Assembly: GCF_043290135.1 (NCBI RefSeq)
Contig: NC_134707.1
Coordinates: 79,502,987 to 79,566,986 of the forward strand
Origin: Rhipicephalus microplus
Taxonomy: Eukaryota > Arthropoda > Arachnida > Ixodida > Ixodidae
Length of the DNA: 64,000 nucleotides
Direction of reading: 5' to 3'
The position numbers and the translations under genes were made by a program. This document shows positions 58,901 to 64,000 of this stretch, one piece after another. Position 1 is the first letter of the stretch. Each line of letters opens with the position of its first letter. The notes under the pieces are model-generated. The model did no database searches. It saw only the letters and a program-made list of their open reading frames with translations, and was not told the origin of the DNA.

Positions 58901-58992
58901 TCCCCAGTGGCGCAATCGGTTAGCGCACGGTACTTTTAAGAAAGTTCTCGTGAGCTATGCCGGCGTTGTGAGTTCGAGCCTCACCTGGGGAA
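58901..58992 (+). tRNA. Ile-type body with UUU anticodon, clean stems, split terminator
   Basis: Variable loop GCGTT as in 40864. The leader reads AAATTCTTATT, so the T5 is interrupted; the downstream half was exchanged with the lineage of 18865. Confidence 0.72.
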
Positions 58993-61478
58993 TGAAATTC
59001 TTATTAGTTTTCATTATTAGTCATGAGGTTAATTGTATACTCAATGCTGGCGACTGCCTGGCTCGAAAACATTTGCTTAATGGAGGTGTGTGTAGACAAC
59101 AGTCCTAAAGGAAACACTTTTACGTGCGACCGTGTTCCCGAGTGGCGCAATTGGTTAGCGCACGGTACTTATACGACAGTTCTCGTGAGCTATGCCGGGG
59201 TTGTGAGTTCGAGCCTCACCTGGGGAATGAAATTTTTATTAGTTTTCATATTTATACATGAGGTTAATTGTATACTCAATGCTGGCGACTGCCTGGCTCG
59301 AAAACATTTGTTTACTGGAGTTGTGTTTAGACAACAGTCCTAAAGAAAAGACTCCTACGTGCGACCGTGTTCCCCAGTGGCGCAATTAGTTAGCACACGG
59401 TACTTATACGACAGTTCTCGTGAACTATGCCGGGGTTGTGAGTTCGAGCCTCACCTATGGAATCAAATTTTTCTTAGATTTCATATTTAGTCATGAGTTT
59501 AATTGTATACTAAATGCTGACGACTGCCTGGCTCGAAAACATTTGTTTACTGGAGGTGTGTGTAGACAACAGTCCTAAAGGAAACACTCTTACGTGCAAC
59601 CATGTTCCCCATTGGCGCAATTGGTTAGCGCACGGTACTTATACGACAGTTCTCGTGAGCTATGCCGGGGTTTTGAGTTCGAGCCTCACCTGGGGAATGA
59701 AATTTTTATTGATTTTCATTATTAGTCATGAGGTTAATTGTGTACTCAATGCTGGCGACTGCCTGGCTTGAAAACATTTGTTTACTGGAGGTGTGTGTAG
59801 ACAACAGTCCTAAAGGAAACACTCTTACGTGCAACCGTGTTCCCCAGTGGCGCAATTGGTTAGCGCACGGTACTTATACGACAGTTCTCGTGAGCTATGC
59901 CTGGGTTGTGAGTTGGAGCCTCACCTGGGGAATGAAATTTTTATTAGTTTTCATAATTATACATGAGGTTAATTGTATACTCAATGCTGGCGACTGCCTA
60001 GCTCGAAAAAATTTGTTTACTGGAGGTTTGTGTAGACAACAGTCGTAAAGGAAACACTCTAACGTGAAACCGTGTTCCCCAGTGGCGCAATTGTGTAGCG
60101 CACGGTACTTATACGACAGTTCTCGTGAGCTATGCCGGGGTTGTGAGTTCGAGCCTCACCTGGGGAATGAAATTCTTATTAGTTTTCATTATTAGTCATG
60201 AGATTAATTGTATACTCAATGCTGGCGACTGCCTGGCTCGAAAACATTTGCTTACTGGAGGTGTGTGTAGACAACAGTCTTAAAGGAAACACTTTTACGT
60301 GCAACCATGTTCCTGAGTGGCGAAATTGGTTAGCGCACGGTACTTATACGACAGTTCTCGTGAGCTATGCCGGGGTTGTGAGTTCGAGCCTCACCTGGGG
60401 AATGAAATTTTTATTAGTTTTCATATTTATACATGAGGTTAATTGTATACTCAATGCTGGCGACTGCCTAGCTCGAAAACATTTGTTTACTGGAGTTGTG
60501 TGTAGACAACAGTCCTAAAGAAAAGACTCCTACGTGCGACCGTGTTCCCCAGTGGCGCAATTGGTTAGCGCACGGTACTTATACGACAGTTCTCGTCAGC
60601 TATGCCGAGGTTGTGAGTTCGAGACTCACCTGTGGAATGAAATTTTTATTAGTTTTCATATTTAGTCATGAGGTTAAATGTATACTCGATGCTGGCGACT
60701 GCCTGGCTCGAAAAAATTTGTTCACTGGAGTTTTGCGCAGACAAAAGTCCTAAAGGAAAGACTCCTACGTGCGACCGTGTTCCCCAGTGGCGCAATTGGT
60801 TAGCGCACGGTACATACACGACAGTTCTCGTGAGCTATGCAGGGGTTGTGAGTTTGAGCCTCGCCTGGAAGTGAAATTTTTATTACTTTTCATATTTAGC
60901 CATGAGGTAATTGTATACTCAATGCTGGCGACTGCCTGGCCCGAAAACATTTGTTTACTGGAGTTGTGTGTCGACAACAGTCCTAAAGGAAACACTTTTA
61001 CGTGCAACCGGTTTCCCCGGTGGCGCAATTGGTTAGCGCTGAATTTATAGGACAGTTCTCGTGAGCTATGCCGGGGTTGTGAGTTTGAGCCTCGCCTGGG
61101 GAGTGAAATTTTCATTAGTTTTCATATTTAGCCATGAGGTAATTGTATACTCAATGCTGGCGACTGCCTGGCCCGAAAACATTTGTTTACTGGAGGTTTG
61201 TGTAGACAACAGTCCTAAAGGAAACACTTTTACGTGCAACCTCGTTCCCTAGTGGCGCAATTGGTTAACGCTGTATTTAGAGGACAGTTCTCGTGAGCTA
61301 TGCTGGGGTTGTGAGTTCGAGCCTCACCTGGGGAATGATATTTTCATTAGTTCTCATATTTAGTCTTGAGGTTAATTGTGTACTCAATGCTGGCGACTGC
61401 CTGGCTCGAAAACATTTGTTTACTAGAGTTGTGTGGAGACAACAGTCCTAAAGGAAACACTCTTACGTGCGACCGTGT

Positions 61479-61570
61479 TCCCCAGTGGCGCAATTGGTTA
61501 GCGCTCGGTACTTATACGACAGTTCTCGTGAGCTATGCCGGGGTTGTGAGTTCGAGCCTTACCTGGGGAA
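61479..61570 (+). tRNA. tRNA-Ile-TAT: tRNA-Ile(UAU), stems paired, T26
   Basis: Same T26 and U63 variants as 41564-41655 (offset about 19.9 kb). Confidence 0.78.
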
Positions 61571-61948
61571 TAAAATTTTTATTAGTTTTCATATTTAGTC
61601 ATGAGGTTAATTGTATACTCAATGCTGGCGACTGCCTGGCTCGAAAACATTTGTTTACTGGAGGTGTGTGTAGACAACAGTCCTAAAGGAAACACTCTTA
61701 CGTGCAACCATGTTCCCCAGTGGCGCAATTGGTTAGCGCACGGTACTTATACGACAGTTCTCGTGAGCTATGCCGGGGTTTGGAGTTCGAGCCTCACCTG
61801 GGGAATCAAATTTTTATTAGTTTTCATATTTAGTCATGCGGTTAATTGTATACTCAATGCTGGTGACTGCCTGGCTCGAAAACATTTGTTTACTGGAGTT
61901 GTGTGTAGACAACAGTCTTGAAGGAAAGACTCCTACGTGCGACCGTGT

Positions 61949-62040
61949 TCCCCAGTGGCGCAATTGGTTAGCGCACGGTACTTATACGACAGTTCTCGTG
62001 AGCTATGCCGGGGTTGTGAGTTCGAGCCTCACCTGGGGAA
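61949..62040 (+). tRNA. tRNA-Ile-TAT: tRNA-Ile(UAU), clean copy
   Basis: Counterpart of 42034; consensus gene directly followed by a UUU module at 62184. Confidence 0.87.
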
Positions 62041-62183
62041 TAAAATTTTTATTAGTTTTCATATTCAGTCGTGAGGTTCATTGTATACTGAATGCTGGCG
62101 ACTGCCTGGCTCGAAAACGTTTGTTTACTGGAGTTTTGCGCAGACAACAGTCCTAAAGGAAAGACTCCTACGTGTGACCATGT

Positions 62184-62275
62184 TCCCCAGTGGCGCAATC
62201 GGTTAGCGCACGGTACTTTTAAGAAAGTTCTCGTGAGCTATGCCGCGGTTGTGAGTTCGAGCCTCACCTGGGGAA
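62184..62275 (+). tRNA. Ile-type body with UUU anticodon, clean stems
   Basis: Counterpart of 42269 with variable loop CGGTT; all stems pair and T5 follows. Confidence 0.74.
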
Positions 62276-62418
62276 TGAAATTTTTATTAGTGTTCATATT
62301 TAGTCCAGAGGTTAATTGTATACTCAATGCTGGCGACTGCCTGGCTCGAAAACGTTTGTTTACTGGAGGTGTGTGTAGACAACAGTCCTAAAGGAAACAC
62401 TCTTACGTAAAACCGTGT

Positions 62419-62510
62419 TCCTCAGTGGCGCAATTGGTTAGCGCACGGTACTTATACGACAGTTCTTGTGAGCTATGCCGGGGTTGTGAGTTCGAGCCTC
62501 ACCTGGGGAA
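62419..62510 (+). tRNA. tRNA-Ile-TAT: tRNA-Ile(UAU), paired copy with C4 to T
   Basis: Acceptor TCCTCAG gives a U4-G69 wobble. One intron base differs (TTCTTGTG). Its counterpart at 42504 has a D-stem break (G13) that this copy lacks. Confidence 0.82.
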
Positions 62511-62653
62511 TGAAATTTTTATTAGTTTTCATTATTAGTCATGAGGTTAATTGTATACTCAATTCTGGCGACTGCCTGGCTCGAAAACATTTGCTTACTG
62601 GAGGTGTGTGTAGACAACAGTCCTAAAGGAAACACTTTTACGTGCAACCGTGT

Positions 62654-64000
62654 TCTCCAGTGGCGCAATTAGTTAGCACACGGTACTTATACGACAGTTC
62701 TCGTGAACTATGCCGGGGTTGTGAGTTCGAGCCTCACCTATGGAATCAAATTTTTCTTAGATTTCATATTTAGTCATGAGTTTAATTGTATACTAAATGC
62801 TGACGACTGCCTGGCTCGAAAACATTTGTTTACTGGAGGTGTGTGTAGACAACAGTCCTAAAGGAAACACTCTTACGTGCAACCATGTTCCCCATTGGCC
62901 CAATTGGTTAGCGCACGGTACTTATACGACAGTTCTCGTGAGCTATGCTGGGGTTTTGAGTTCGAGCCTCACCTGGGGAATGAAATTCTTATTAGTTTTC
63001 ATTATTAGTCATGAGGTTAATTGTATACTCAATGCTGGCGACTGCCTGGCTCGAAAACATTTGTTTACTGGAGGTGTGTGTAGACAACAGTCCTAAAGGA
63101 AACACTTTTACGTGCAACCGTGTTCCCGAGTGGCGCAATTGGTTAGCGCACGGTACTTATACGACAGTTCTCGTGAGCTATGCCGGGGTTGTGAGTTCGA
63201 GCCTCACCTGGGGAATGAAATTTTTATTGATTTTCATTATTAGTCATGAGGTTAATTGTGTACTCAATGCTGGCGACTGCCTGGCTTGAAAACATTTGTT
63301 TACTGGAGGTGTGTGTAGACAACAGTCATAAAGGAAACACTCTTACGTGCAACCGTGTTCCCCAGTGGCGCAATTGGTTAGCGCACGGTACTTATACGAC
63401 AGTTCTCGTGAGCTATGCCTGGGTTGTGAGTTGGAGCCTCACCTGGGGAATGAAATTTTTATTAGTTTTCATAATTATACATGAGGTTAATTGTATACTC
63501 AATGCTGGCGACTGCCTAGCTCGAAAAAATTTGTTTACTGGAGGTTTGTGTAGACAACAGTCGTAAAGGAAACACTCTAACGTGAAACCGTGTTCCCCAG
63601 TGGCGCAATTGTGTAGCGCACGGTACTTATACGACAGTTCTCGTGAGCTATGCCGGGGTTGTGAGTTTGAGCCTCACCTGGGGAATGAAATTTTTATTAG
63701 TGTTCATATTTAGTCATGAGGTTAATTGTATACTCAATGCTGGTGACTGCCTGGCTCGAAAACATTTGTTTACTGGAGGTGTGTGTAGACAACAGTCCTA
63801 AAGGAAACACTGTTACGTGAAACCGTGTTCCCCAGTGGCGCAATTCGTTAGCGCACGGTACTTATACGACAGTTCTCGTGAGCTATGCCGGGGTTGTGAG
63901 TTCGAGCCTCACCTGGGGAATGAAATGCTTATTAGTTTTCATTATTAGTCATGAGATTAATTGTATACTCAATGCTGGCGACTGCCTGGCTCGAAAACAT
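62654..64000 (+). repeat. Last block, 6 modules, cut by the window end
   Basis: Modules: 62654 i, 62889 i, 63124 i, 63359 i, 63594 i, 63829 i; order as in 39219-40394. 62889 has acceptor TCCCCAT and GGCCCAATTGG, an added D-stem break. 63921-64000 is ordinary spacer. Confidence 0.84.
63829..63920 (+). pseudogene. UAU module with C18, last in window
   Basis: D loop AATTCGTTA loses G18; other elements are consensus. The leader is GAAATGCTTATT, so no T-run of four is left at the usual place. Spacer follows to the window end. Confidence 0.6.

Larger units (their letters stand above)
56326..59370 (+). repeat. 13-module block
   Basis: Modules: 56326 k, 56561 Xa, 56793 i, 57028 i, 57263 i, 57498 V, 57732 Xa, 57964 Xb, 58196 i, 58431 i, 58666 I, 58901 K, 59136 i. 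58196 has TTCGGGC and CTAGGGA, so its T loop and acceptor are damaged. Confidence 0.84.
59371..62653 (+). repeat. 14-module block related to 39.2-45 kb
   Basis: Modules: 59371 i, 59606 i, 59841 i, 60076 i, 60311 i, 60546 i, 60781 V-like (A33), 61014 Xa, 61246 Xb, 61479 I, 61714 i, 61949 I, 62184 K, 62419 I. 59841-60546 sits 19,917 bp after 39924-40629; 60781-61014 instead matches 43679-43912. Confidence 0.84.
1..64000 (+). repeat. Tandem array (satellite scale) of tRNA-Ile(UAU) gene modules, 273 units
   Basis: Every 232-235 bases the same unit recurs in the same orientation: a 92-nt tRNA-type gene, a short leader with a T-run, and a 143-nt spacer. The spacer carries recognisable landmarks in order: TCATGAGGTTAATTGTATAC, CTGGCGACTGCCTGGCTCG, GTGTAGACAACAGTCCTAAA and ACGTGCGACCGTG just before the tRNA. 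Module starts run from 123 to 63829 and both window edges lie inside the array, so its true length is unknown. Differences are mostly point changes. Recurrent indels are a 1-nt loss in GAGGTTAATTG (234-bp unit) and a 2-3-nt loss in the anticodon arm (232-bp unit). Order and variants form higher-order repeats, listed separately. The unit count is by hand; repeat identity is by eye. Confidence 0.97.

Noticed and set aside
1..64000. CRISPR array
   Set aside because: Regular spacing, but the unit is 235 bp, spacers are homologous to each other, and the repeated part is a tRNA gene with eukaryotic intron and promoter.
1..64000. tRNA-derived SINE cluster
   Set aside because: No A-rich tails, no target-site duplications, no dispersed or inverted copies; spacing is strictly tandem.
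1..64000. Suppressor tRNAs among the anticodon variants
   Set aside because: I looked for TTA, CTA and TCA at positions 34-36 and noticed none; variants seen are TAT, TTT, TAC and TTC.
1..64000. Inverted or minus-strand tRNA modules
   Set aside because: All 273 modules found read in the + direction; no reverse-complement unit was seen.

Overview
The window is a single structure from end to end: a head-to-tail tandem array of tRNA-gene modules, all on the + strand. Each unit is about 235 bp (232-235 in variants) and holds one 92-nt intron-containing tRNA-Ile(UAU)-type gene plus a 143-nt spacer. Walking the sequence by hand I count 273 modules, with starts from 123 to 63829. No protein gene, rRNA, transposon, CRISPR array or inverted unit is visible. 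No stretch above 300 bases lacks a module. The open frames of roughly 60-190 aa on both strands are the same repeat read in translation.

Organism: the tRNA body, the UAU anticodon, the intron between positions 37 and 38, the internal A and B boxes and the poly-T terminators indicate a eukaryotic nuclear genome. The body closely resembles metazoan tRNA-Ile(UAU) as I remember it, so an animal is likely; I cannot name the species. Many differences between units are CpG to TpG or CpA changes, which suggests germline CpG methylation.

Reference module 45082-45173: acceptor TCCCCAG/CTGGGGA, D stem GCGC/GCGC with GG in the loop, anticodon stem CGGTA/TGCCG, loop C-T-TAT-A-A split by an 18-nt intron, T stem GTGAG/CTCAC, loop TTCGAGC, discriminator A, then a T5 terminator.

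Class codes used in the block entries: I, UAU with all stems paired (26 modules). i, UAU with at least one structural defect (about 120). K, UUU (Lys) anticodon on an otherwise sound body (5). k, UUU with other defects such as C33 or A18 (31). V, UAC (Val) anticodon with U56 (23, two of which have A33). E, UUC (Glu) anticodon (2). Xa and Xb, anticodon arm destroyed by a deletion of 2-3 nt (39 and 27).

Layout: 1-8438 is a 20-module higher-order repeat followed by a 16-module copy, with a third partial copy to about 10.3 kb. From about 11.7 to 18.3 kb a 14-module block (3278 bp) is present twice. From 18.4 to 39.2 kb related blocks of 18, 23, 22 and 19 modules follow one another, then a 7-module remnant. 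From 39.2 to 64 kb those blocks and others recur as mosaics, with a 19,917-bp offset between about 39.7 and 59.8 kb. The pattern fits repeated unequal exchange and conversion. Only a minority of modules look like sound tRNA genes, so the array behaves like a tRNA-derived satellite that still holds some potentially functional genes.
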